Below are positions 41,460-52,061 of a stretch of 64,000 bases of DNA, piece by piece. The notes below the pieces were generated by a model. It searched no databases, was not told the origin of the DNA, and saw only the letters and a program-made list of their open reading frames with translations. Position 1 is the stretch's first letter; each line of letters opens with the position of its first letter. Where the stretch lies: the NCBI RefSeq assembly GCF_011397635.1, contig NC_064771.1, positions 17,051,379 through 17,115,378 on the forward strand, written 5' to 3'. This DNA is from Epinephelus fuscoguttatus. Its lineage: Eukaryota; Chordata; Actinopteri; Perciformes; Serranidae. Position numbers and translations under genes: made by a program.

Positions 41460-44450
41460 CTATTTCTTTATAGGGGTTTTACTAAAATCAATAGGCCTAT
41501 ATTTGGGACAGGTGCCTACATGGGATGGGCATTAAATTCCTTACACATGAAACTGTTGCTCAGCAAAGATGGGAAATACAATCAAATTGTTTTTTTAAAC
41601 CAGTATGAATATTAATTGTATAAAAATTAGGCATCCAATAACATATCAATTATGAATCATTTATTTGATCTAGCAGCGATGGACAGAGCATCAGAGAGAA
41701 AGAATTACAGCACTTGAGGATTATGGCACGCAGCACACCGACACAACACCACTTTATCCTTTTAAAAACATTACTCAAAATTTGGATTAATTTTCATGAA
41801 AACCCCTTACGGAAGACCCTTACATACTAAGTATTATGAATACCATACAGGGTAATCGACACATAATTTGAGGTAGCCAACAATCTGGTTTTATACATCC
41901 AAAGAACTTCTATAAAATAAATGAACTACTTAGCGACCAGACCAAGCCTCTAATTGAGACAGGCGTATATTTGTTAAAATGTGTAGCCAATCTGGACTAA
42001 CAAAAGGGACCGTGCATTTAATTGGGACCAGGCTTTTAACTGAAGTTTTACGGTACTTTTTCTCTTGCCTGTACTGTTGTTTATCAACCTAGATTGTTTT
42101 GGTTTGAGTTTCCAAGTGTTGGCTGTAGAGCAAAAGAAAGTGCGTATCTAGTCATGGACGAGAGGCTCTCAACAGCATGAGTTGTAAACATTAATGGCGT
42201 CCTCCTTGGCAGGGCTGTAAGTTGGCTAGCTCAGTGATGCTAGGTGAGCTAGCAGTAGATGCACCATTCCTTCTGTACTGTGATATGGTTTGCTGGTGTA
42301 GTTTGGTAGACAGACAATAGTTTCTACATGAAACTGCTCAAAACAAGGTCAGTGGATTATCTTGAGTAACTGGGTGATGATTTCTCGAGAGAGAGACATT
42401 GCTGTTGAGTTTTTCAAAAGTATTTTTTGGTGCCTTGAGCACCACAAGCCGAGTGCCACCTAGTTCCATTATATTTGAGAAAGAGAAGGCAGACATCTCT
42501 ATGGCCAATACGTCCAACACTCAGTAACTCACACCAAAATGTGTCTTGATTGATAATAGAACAGAAAGGGGGAGAAATAATTTTAGGGTGAACTGGCCCT
42601 TTAAATACATTTGTGCACCTCTTTATAAAAACCTTGCACTGTGTGTCCGCTATCATTCAATTTACAGAGATGCCAAGCAGTTTGAGAGAGTGTACCCAAG
42701 CCTCTGTTGGTGAGGATCTACCCTGCTGAATTGTCCTTGAGAAAAACACTGAAGCTCCACTTGCTCCGGGACTGCTGAAGTGCCTCGACGGAAAAGCAAA
42801 AAAACTTCAATTTATGCTCCAACATTGTGAAAAAATGAGCTCAGTTTTACACGGAGCAGCTGCAGTATACAGTATATAAACTATATTATTGCAGCAATGA
42901 TGTAAGAGGACTCTCATGGTGAAGAATTATTATTAAGATTATAATGATAATTTGGAGTCATGAAACATAAAGAAAACCAAAGGAAGTCACCAAGGGCACG
43001 AGGTTGTTTAGTCACTGTGGCTGTGTGTTAGTAAAGCTGGCTGTTGGAGTTGTTCTCCTTTGAAAACGAGTGGAAGGAGGCAAAGAGGGGAAAGAGGGGA
43101 GGGGGCTGGTGAATAATTGATAGTGGCTGAGAGCGATATGAGTTTAGTTAATGTGCCCAGCAGCACAGACTAAGAGAGGAGCTGTTAGCTATTCCACCTC
43201 GGGCCTAAAACTCAGGCAGTGGAAAGACTCACCCTGGGTTAGAGGTCGCTGTTTAGTCATCCATCTTCCTATCTATATATAATATTTCTATCACCCCATA
43301 TAGTCCATCTTGTTGGATGGTGGGTGCACGTAGATTTTTTTTCTTAATTTGCATGGGTTTGGTTGTGTGTGTCTATGTGTGTGTGTGTTTGGAGGCATCT
43401 GCACAGCTGGATCTGGCTGGTAGCGGTGTTGTTGCAGCCCTCAGGTTCCTTTCTCTGAGTGGTAATAGAGTGCTCCTGTCAGCCTCCCCAGATGCCGCTC
43501 CATAAGGACCCTCAACTCTCTTAACTCGCCAGGAGAGTTCTCACTGCAAGTCTCAGCGTCTTCACATCCCTACTTTTCCTGCTGAAGGTAAAACACTGCA
43601 CTTTGAATGTGGACTCGGAGTGTACTTTTGTACGTGGAGTTTAAAAAATGGAAATACAAGGTATGAAAAAGCCAATAAAAAAATATATCAAGAAAACAGG
43701 CATAACCAAATTAAAACTCATCATTCCATTGTGTCATTTCACCCTTCGTACACAACTGAGAGCATCATTAATTTGTCAGAAAATATTGTTTCAATCATTA
43801 AATGCAGGCTAAAGTGTTTCATGAGCTTCCATACTACATAAACACACAAAACAAGCCTTTAGACATTACCAAATGTGGAAGATTGCAGTTTTTGTGCTCT
43901 CAAAATATTAAAAATTAATTAGAAATTGAAATACAACAGCTATGATTCTACGTAAGTTAATTTGTACAGTGCAGCAAAAGTGTAAAATGTCTTCGCACCA
44001 GTGAACTGCTGATAGATTTTAAATATCAAACACTCATATCAAACTGTGGGTCAATATATTCAAGATATAAAACGATAATTTGTAAGTAAAACTGATAAAA
44101 AAAAAAGACATAGTTTCACTGGTACAAGGTAAAATTACACATTTACCATTATTTCTTAAAGTCGGAATATTTACAATTGTAGCAGATTGATACATGATAT
44201 CACACTACATGTGTCAGAAACTAGACTTTCCAAATGTTATCTGACTGAATGAATCAAACCATGATAGTGAAACAAGTCATTTTGCGGGGTTTGACACTCA
44301 AAAAAATGTATCCACTGATTTAGGGACATCTCTTTTACAATGTCAGTCTATGGGAAAACAATCTTTTAGTTGAATTGAAATACCACAGCCTGGCCACTAC
44401 GTAAAATTGGCTTCAAAGTCAGGGGGGCTTGCACCAAAGACTCTTAAACA
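41460..44450. other. Intergenic, no gene seen
   Basis: AT-rich sequence. 'gggtgaactggccctttaaa' near 42586 recalls the repeat end near 7993. A G/T-rich stretch lies at 43355-43395. No domain is recognised in the open frames. Confidence 0.45.
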
Positions 44451-44454
44451 TTTA

Positions 44455-45021
44455 AAACTTCAATCACAAAATGATCATTTGCATTTCAACTAATCACCCT
44501 GTGTTACCTTGAATTTGTGAAGAAAACTTGTTTTTCTCGCATGGATGTAACGAAGAAACCAAAAACTAGAAAAAAATTCTTGATGAGTTGGAGTAAAAGG
44601 AGGCCACGTTTAACAAAAGCAAAACTATTCAAAGACATCTGTTCACAAATTCTCACACAAGCCGTGCAGTGTAATCCAAGTCTCATTTCTCCAGCTGTAT
44701 GCACATGCATTTTTGCTAAAATCTAGCTATTTAAAACACTCACGAGTACGAGTTGCACACCTGGGCAAGCATGTGCATTTTAACTCTGCTCCTGCAGAGT
44801 TCAGTAAGGTATGAGTGAGATTTTGTGAGGGGGATGTATGATTTAGTTTTGCTGCTGTTAAATGCAGAACCCATTTAATACAACTCATCAAGAATTTTCT
44901 CACCGCTGAATTCTTCCTTCACCATAGTCAACTGAGAAAATTTTAAGGTTTTTTTTCCACAAATTCAAGGTAAAACAGGGTGAGCAATTATATACAAATG
45001 ATCATTTTGTGGTAGAAGTAC
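44455..45021. mobile_element. MITE-like element with inverted terminal repeats of about 72 bp
   Basis: 44455-44526 ('caatcacaaaatgatcattt' to 'gaatttgtgaagaaaac') is the imperfect reverse complement of 44948-45021 ('ccacaaattcaaggtaaaac' to 'atgatcattttgtggtagaa'). A related solitary end lies at 58085-58180. Superfamily unknown. Confidence 0.65.
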
Positions 45022-45095
45022 TCTGTAAATCAAGTGGGGGTATGCAAGTTTCATGTTGTAACTGTATATGTAGAATGGTGTCGGAAGCAACACTA

Positions 45096-45972
45096 TCTTA
45101 CTATATAATGACGAAAACTCTGTGGGTGTGTCTGTTCCATGTTTTTCTCCTCACTGACTTGGTCAATCCATGTGAAATTTGGCACAGTGGTAGAGGGTCA
45201 TGGGAGGATGTGAATGAAGCAATATTACATCAATTGGCCAAAGGGGGGCGCTATAGCAACCGATTGAAATTGCAAACTTTGAATGGGCATATCTCATGCC
45301 CCATATGTCGTAGAGACATGAAACTTTGCACAGAGATGCCTCTCCTCATGAGAAATAAATTTGCCTCAAGAACCCATAACTTCCCGTTATATAGATTTTC
45401 CGCCATTTTGAATTTTTTGGAAAACACTTAAAATCGATCTCTTCCTAGGAAGTTTGACCGATCTGCATGAAACTCCATCAAACAAAATGGGGGTGCCAGA
45501 GAGCTAATTTCTTGTCTCGGCCTAACCGCCATGTTAATATTTACTAAACTTGGTAGAGATGTAGAACAGGACGCCTCAAGGTGACTGGAGAAATTTAACT
45601 CTAATTGGCAACTGGGTGGCGCTATAACAACAGAAAAATGCTTAAAAATGGCTAAAATGCGACCGATCGCTGTGGCTCCCCCTGTGGCCCATTGTTTGTT
45701 TAAACACTTTAACTATCTGCCTTTCAACGTGCTACCTCAACTACTAATGTACAGTTTTAACCCACTAACTATCCCACTATTGGCAATGGTACTACTGTAC
45801 TTTCAATAAAGCAATCGTACTATCAAATTCACAAAAACTCTGTCTGAATACATTGCTCTTCTTAATGGGTTCAGTTGACTATTTAATCTGCAATTTCCTA
45901 TGACCTGTATCCCAAACACACACCATGTGAAACTGTACGTGGCCAACTGTGCACTCAATGGGTATGGACTAG
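45096..45972 (+). mobile_element. Helitron-like element, copy 2 (877 bp)
   Basis: It starts TCTTACTATATAATGACG after an A and ends GGTATGGACTAG before a T. It is the same family as the inverted copy at 2205-3443 but lacks several internal segments, including one corresponding roughly to 2830-3060. The open frame through it (45009-45431) shares the text GHISCPIC-RDMKLCTEMPL with copy 1 only because the repeat is shared. Confidence 0.65.
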
Positions 45973-46029
45973 TATTTATTTCTGATCATTTATTTTATTC
46001 AAGGGGAAAACACCCTTCAAACCCTTCAA

Positions 46030-46556
46030 TCATGAAGGTGATTCTTAAGAATGATGCAGTGAGACTTGTCACTGGTGCCAGAAAAAGAGACACCATTACA
46101 CCAGCACTAGCATCCCTAACTAATACAGCACTGATTTTAAGGTTCTTTTATTTGTTTTTAAAGCCATAAATGGGCCGGCACCAACTCCCGACCTCTTAGA
46201 TCCTCCTAACATTGTCTTTTAACTGTCCCATGATTGAGGCTGGTGGGTAAGGGAGCTCGTGTCTTTGCAGTAGCTGCTCTAAAGCTCTGGAATAGCCTTC
46301 TGCTACCAATCAAACGCCCCCTGTCCATCGACACTTCTAAGACAAATCTTAAAACATACATGTTTTCAGTGGCCTTTGGTTGTTTGTAGTGGTTTTAATA
46401 TTTTAGTATTTTATAATCTTTTTTTACATATGTTATTGTTCTTGTTGGTTTTATTCGGTTTTATATTTGTGTACATTTTATATTTCTTTATTTATATATT
46501 TGGGCAACTGCAGTTGTTTTTAAATGTGCTATAAAGATAAATTTGATTTGATTTAT
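46030..46556 (+). mobile_element. L2-type LINE 3' end (dead fragment)
   Basis: The frame NDAVRLVTGARKRDTITPAL resembles the region after the reverse transcriptase in fish L2 elements. It is followed by degraded text for 'phenylalanine-lysine-alanine-...-NGPAP' and 'ALKLWNSLL'. It ends with 'gctataaagataaatttgat' and a short TTGAT tail, typical of L2. It is 5'-truncated and frameshifted. Confidence 0.75.
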
Positions 46557-46559
46557 GGT

Positions 46560-47686
46560 TTTTATATACACATTCTATGTTATATTTTATTAATTTACTT
46601 GTAATTCTGCACGGCATATTTGTTATCTATGGAAACTTCAAGATCTTTACTAGAATTTAAATGAATTTCTAAGAGTTTGAAGAAATCATTGCAAGAGTGT
46701 TGGCTCTAATCAAGAATGTTTGACTTTATGCAGGCTAAAACATTTTACACTTCTGTTGTGGATTCGACAACAAAGGAAGGAAGTGGCAGCACTGAACGAG
46801 TCAGTCCTCGTTTAACACACTAACACTTAACAGGAGAAACAGACACCGTCTCCCAAGAAACAGTCTCTTACTCTCTTGGAAAAATAACTGACATCATCTC
46901 CCATGTGCCCGCTGCGCTTTAAGAAGTGGAGGATCTCGCTTCTCTTCCCTCTCTACTTCCCTCCTCCATGTCATAGTGCGCTCCTGTCGTTCCTCCTGAT
47001 TTACCAGACATCCTCTTTCCCCTGCTGTCACATTTGGTACAGATGGTTAGGCTCTATGGAGTGGCCTGTCAGTCTCCATTTGGCCGCCTCGGTGTGACAG
47101 CGGCTCTGATGGCTCGTGAAGGGCCCCCGACTTTCCCAGCACACGGACACTGACATTTCTCAAAGGGGGCTCGCATGCGCGCTTCCCACCCAGCCAGAGG
47201 AGAGAAATGAAGAACCTGGAGTTGACCCAAAGCCCGCCACAGGCTAAGAGAGCAGATGGATGAAGAAAGAAGGAGAAAAAGTGGAGATTGAGAGGTTGGG
47301 GTCTGATTTAGAAGAGGAGAGATGAAAGGGGAAGGGGTGGGAGATGAGGAGAGAGCGGGAGACAAAGGGATAATTAAAAAGGACAGGTAAAATGGGAGGG
47401 GACAAAGACAGAGGAAGGTTAAAGAGACGTCTGAACTGTCAGAAGACACGCACGTCAGTCATCGCCTGTGGATGTGATCTTACAGCTCATGTCAGTAGCT
47501 CATCCAGTGCCCCGCTACACTGCTCAAAATGCCAACCCCCCCACCTCAACTACACTCCTCAACACCCAGCTGCCTGCTTGTTGTTGGTGAGGCAGGTGAA
47601 GTGAAGTAGAAAAGCCACCCCAAAACAAACCCATAATCACTGTGTAACACTGTCACAGAGAGGCATGCAGGTGCACAAGAGCAGAG
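46560..47686. other. Intergenic, no gene seen
   Basis: Complex sequence at 46890-47220, then purine-rich DNA at 47210-47420 (GA-rich on +). The frames there are low-complexity. No gene is called. Confidence 0.45.
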
Positions 47687-47996
47687 AGGGCTGCAACTAA
47701 TGATTATTTTCATTGTTTATTAATCTGCCGATCTTTTTCTCGATTAATCAATTAGTTGTTTGGTTTATGACATGTCAGAAAATGGTGAAAAATGTTGTTC
47801 AAGCCCAAGATCACGTCCTGGAATGTCTTGTTTTGTCCACAACTCAAAGACTTTACTGCCACAGACGAGTAAAGAAACCAGAAAACATTTAAGAAGCTGT
47901 AATTAAAGAATTACTTCAATCGACTAATTGACTGTCAAACTATTCAGGTGATTACTTTAGTAGATGACTTCTAATCCATTAATTGTTGCAGCTCTG
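47687..47996. mobile_element. hAT-like MITE with target duplication
   Basis: It starts agggctgcaactaatgatta and ends ccattaattgttgcagctctg. Flanks are gagcagag (47679-47686) and gagcagat (47997-48004), matching at 7 of 8. The internal 'gattaatcaattagttgttt' phrases are typical of this common fish MITE. Confidence 0.8.
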
Positions 47997-48267
47997 GAGC
48001 AGATACACGGACCTTTATCACATCACAGAATCACATGATGGCAGAAATTCACAGGTCTGCCTCGTGTGCCATTAATGTAATGGATCGTAAATTACAAAGA
48101 CAGATACAGTGAGCAAAAATGGACGGTGGAACAAGGGGGAGAATAATTGCATGCACATGATGTAAGTGCAAGGCTAGGAAGAAACAGCATACTCTAAGGA
48201 AAGAAGTAATGCCATGCCACAAAAGTTAAATCTTGACAATGTTGCGATCCTACATGGATCCTCATCA

Positions 48268-48304
48268 GGTTAATAAATAAATAAATAAATAAATAAATAA
48301 ATAT
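48268..48304. repeat. (AAAT)n microsatellite
   Basis: About eight tandem TAAA/AAAT units precede an A/T tract. Confidence 0.95.
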
Positions 48305-49116
48305 AAAAACATTTTTTTTTTGACCTAATGAAAACCCAAATAAGATGGAAACCTTGTCTCCATTAAACTTTTGCGGCATGCAGTAAGTGTGCAGGCGTTC
48401 CTTTTTTTCCTTAATGCTGAAACCAAGCGGTCAAACATAGTCTTGACTGAATGCTGAACTTTGTGTTTCAGAGCAGCTGAAGAGAAAGATGCAGAAAAAG
48501 AGGACTCTCGTTTGAGTGAGTTTTTAAGAAAAGATTTATTTTTTCTTGCAGCATTGGGAGAACTATTTCAACTAATGTCAAATATTTGATTTTATTCTAG
48601 TGATCTCTGCTAAAATCATTCTGTTATGAGTATTTTCTCATATTTACATAATGCTCATAATTAAATATTTTCCTTTGACAAGTTAAAGTTGATTGAAAGC
48701 AAGAAATTGTTAATAAGAAATTGGTTTTCAGGAGTTTTTGAACTGTGGTTTCATACATGATTGATATTAAGTCACGTTTTTTTCTTGTTTGTTTCAAAGA
48801 TGACTTTCTAAGGGGTTAAACAAATAAAAATCAGTTACCTTTGTTCATCACCTGGATGCGGCTAATAATCAAACACAGATAATGTCACTAATTACACACG
48901 TCCTCCACAGTTTTCCTGTCAAAGAATTTGGTTCAAAAACAATAAAATACACACAGCTACCCAAAAAATGACTTCCTATTAATGTAGGAATTAACCCAGA
49001 CAAATGTCACCTCCGCTCTCTGTTACAACAACAAACCATCACCAAACTAACCTTTGCCAATATTGTGTAAGTTGTTATAGTGCATCCTGGCTGCAAGGTA
49101 GAGATCACATTTGACA
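48305..49116. other. Intergenic upstream of prr35
   Basis: AT-rich sequence, no gene seen. Confidence 0.4.
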
Positions 49117-49119
49117 ATC

Positions 49120-49322
49120 GGGGGGGGGGGGGGGGTGTTAGGGAGGGGAGGCAGAGGAGAGGAGAGAGGGGGGGAGCTGCTGTATTGTAGTGCCTGCGGG
49201 CAATGCTCCCAGTCAATATATATCTCCACACTCGCTCCTGCGCTCCTATTTGAGTGGGACGCGCTGCCCTCTCAGTGCTGCTGCAGAGGAGTGACAGCCA
49301 GCCACACCGGGACGCTCTCTAG
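49120..49322 (+). promoter_or_regulatory. Probable prr35 promoter and first non-coding exon
   Basis: A run of 16 G (49120-49135) and a GA-rich stretch are followed by TATATAT at 49217-49223. GC-richer sequence then ends at CTCTCTAG|gtacgg, a good splice donor after 49322. A TATA box about 30 bp upstream would place the start near 49250, giving a non-coding exon of about 75 bp. A second possible non-coding exon is 49901-49933, between ttttccag and GAG|gtaaag. This is inference from motifs and spacing, not from transcripts. Confidence 0.45.
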
Positions 49323-50229
49323 GTACGGATGATTTCTTCTCCACTTTCAAGTAGCTCGTGGCATGCAAGCAGGTCAGTTTGTTAAGATTATGTGATATTT
49401 TGATGAGGAACTAAGGAGAGGCCTGATGTACCTGGTGTCTTTGCTCTGTATTCAATTTAAAATGTCTTTTATTTTGTAGTTTTGGAAACATAAATTTAAA
49501 TTTTAGTTTTAATGCAATAAGATTGTTATTGTTCTTAGATTTAAAGAAATGCATAAGAAAATGCATTTTTTATTTACATATATATACTTTTTGAAGTTAA
49601 AATTACACACTGCACTGCCACTAATTTTACACATGCAATATAGCATTATTAAATGTGTTTCTAAGACATTTATTGTAACAAATTATCCTAAAACTTTGTC
49701 TGATGCTTGGCTGTAAAATTCTAATGCCAGTGTATATTTCTTTTTTTATATTCTTGCAGACATAAATTTATGTTGTTTGTTAAAAAAAAGTGTTTTTAAT
49801 TCAATTTCAATTGCTAAAATTTAAAATGTTATTATTATATTGAAAATGAAACAGAGATTAAGAAGACAATGAATTTTTAATCTCTCCTTTCTTTTCCAGA
49901 CAACCAACACATCATCCTGACAGCCATCTGAGGTAAAGTGTTCAAGTATAATTCATAAAACAATGTAATTTACAGTCGTATGCATGTACTGTACAAGCAG
50001 CCCGTCCCGTAGGCTGTCAGCAGTGTGGTTGCTGTTGCATGTAACTTGTCAAAGCTTTTAGTGTGGTGGACCTCCTTAATTGGAACAATAGATGTTGAAG
50101 CGGTTAGGCTTGTTTGATCATCAGCCCTAAAAGCTTAAAACAAGACCGCAGGGTTTGGATACGGGGCAGCAGGGGGGCCAAAGTGCACAGTCAGATTAGA
50201 GGCGAGGGGATAGCAGTGGCCAGGAGAGG

Positions 50230-50470
50230 AAAAAAAAAACCTACTGTAAAAATGATTTTTATTGATTGGATCGTAGCAGCAGCTGTTAGGCTCCATTATG
50301 AGCTCAAAGCTCAGGTCAGAGCCCCGGGGGCGGACAAGTGAGCCAATCAAATGGTCAGCCGCAAAACGGGCCAATTCTTAGAGTCCAATTGGGAGAGCGC
50401 TTAGCAACAGCCTGCCATCCTGTGTTAGACTCACTGTGTCTTTCATCATCAGCCTTCGTGCTGTGTGGCT
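50230..50470. promoter_or_regulatory. Candidate regulatory island in prr35 5' intron
   Basis: Complex sequence with several CCAAT/ATTGG-like motifs in both orientations: 'attgattggatcg', 'gagccaatcaaatgg', 'gggccaattc' and 'gtccaattggg'. No open frame of interest. Function is inferred only from motif density and position. Confidence 0.3.
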
Positions 50471-52061
50471 TTTATGGATGAGGTTGTCTGTTGTCTCTCG
50501 ATATAACCGGCCATCCATCACCTGTGTTTGCTTCTCTGGCCTTTGTATCAAAAACTTTGTCATGAGCCGTCTGTGTAGGACAGAAAAAGGATGGTTGGTG
50601 GACTTTAGCTTTAACTTCAGCTTGGACCCTGAACATCACAAAGACTTTCATCTTTGAATAACCTGAGGGAGAAAAAAAAAAGACAAAATAAAAGCCTCAA
50701 AGCAGAGTGTTTTAAATTGAGGAGCTCACTCCTCCTCACATCTTCTCGCACCGCAGGGTTCACCCAACGGCCTGGCTTTAAGTGGGAAAAGATCACAAAG
50801 TTTCTGTAATTTAACAGATGAAAAAAAAACATTTATTGTAGGGTATTTAAATTTAGTTTAGGGGATTAGAGACGAGAAACTATAACATAGAATTGCTGTC
50901 TTTAACAGAGGGATAAAAATATAAGAGAAAGAGAAAAAAATTCAGAGTAAATGGTTTATATGAGTAAATTGTAAGGTGTATAATAGTAGCTCTCTTTAAA
51001 ACCTAGATTTGCAGGTTTACTATGCATTCAAAGAAGGAAAAAGAAGACAACATAAAGCAGTGTTAAAAATAAAAAATAATTAAAATGTCCGTCATTCGAA
51101 TTACTTGGGCTAAGAGGTTTTAAATCCCAGTTATGAGGCGCATCAAGTTATGAAACAATCATCCATCGCAAAGCTGTTTTAAAATTCTTTACAATAAATC
51201 GTATATATCATGTAACCTCTCATAATCCATGCTATAATTTCTTATTGGGTAATAAAGTATGACCCGACTCCAGTGCAGAGACGAGACAGAGTACAAGAGA
51301 GCAGTTGAACTTATGCACCATGTCCTGACCCAGATCCCAATCCTGGCACTAATGACGCCCTATAGGCATGACGCCAGGCTCTCATTAAGAACCAGGCCTC
51401 AAACCCCCGACTCCTCTCTCTTCCATACCTGCATCCCTCAGCCTGGCCGCGCTGCGCCTGTAGCCGGCCTCCCAGGGTCCGGCCTGAAGCGGAAGCAGGC
51501 CTGTTAGTGTTGCGAGGGCCCCCCCTGCACAGGTGCAGAGTCCCCTGTGACGGCCCCCGTTTGCCCCCCAGCCCCTGGACCCTGCTAGCGCCTGGTGCTG
51601 CACTGGAACTAATGAGTAGTGGCAGGTACAGTGAGAACAGAGCAGTGTGGGCCTCCCTGCAGTTAGGTTAGTGGCAACCCTCGGCTCAGGCAGACAACCA
51701 ATGTGCTCTCCTAATACACATATGTGCATAATGATATATACCACCCCTCAGTGCACACGTAACTTTGCGGTGGATATTTAGATCTCTTACAGAGCTGCGT
51801 TTCATCCTCCAAATAAGGAAGTGAAATTGTTTCTTGTTTCTGATCTTTTTTTTGCTGTTCTTAAAAATATCACCTTTATTTATACAAACTGTCTTGTGTG
51901 TTCACAGGTTCGAGAAATGCTCTTTTTCATCTACCTTAACAAACTGAGGAAAAAACAATGAAATGAACTCTGCGAAAAAAAGATATAATATCTAAAAAAA
52001 TCTATCTTGACTCATCATTTTAATACAATCCCACAATCTTTACAAATACCAAGCCTCAATC

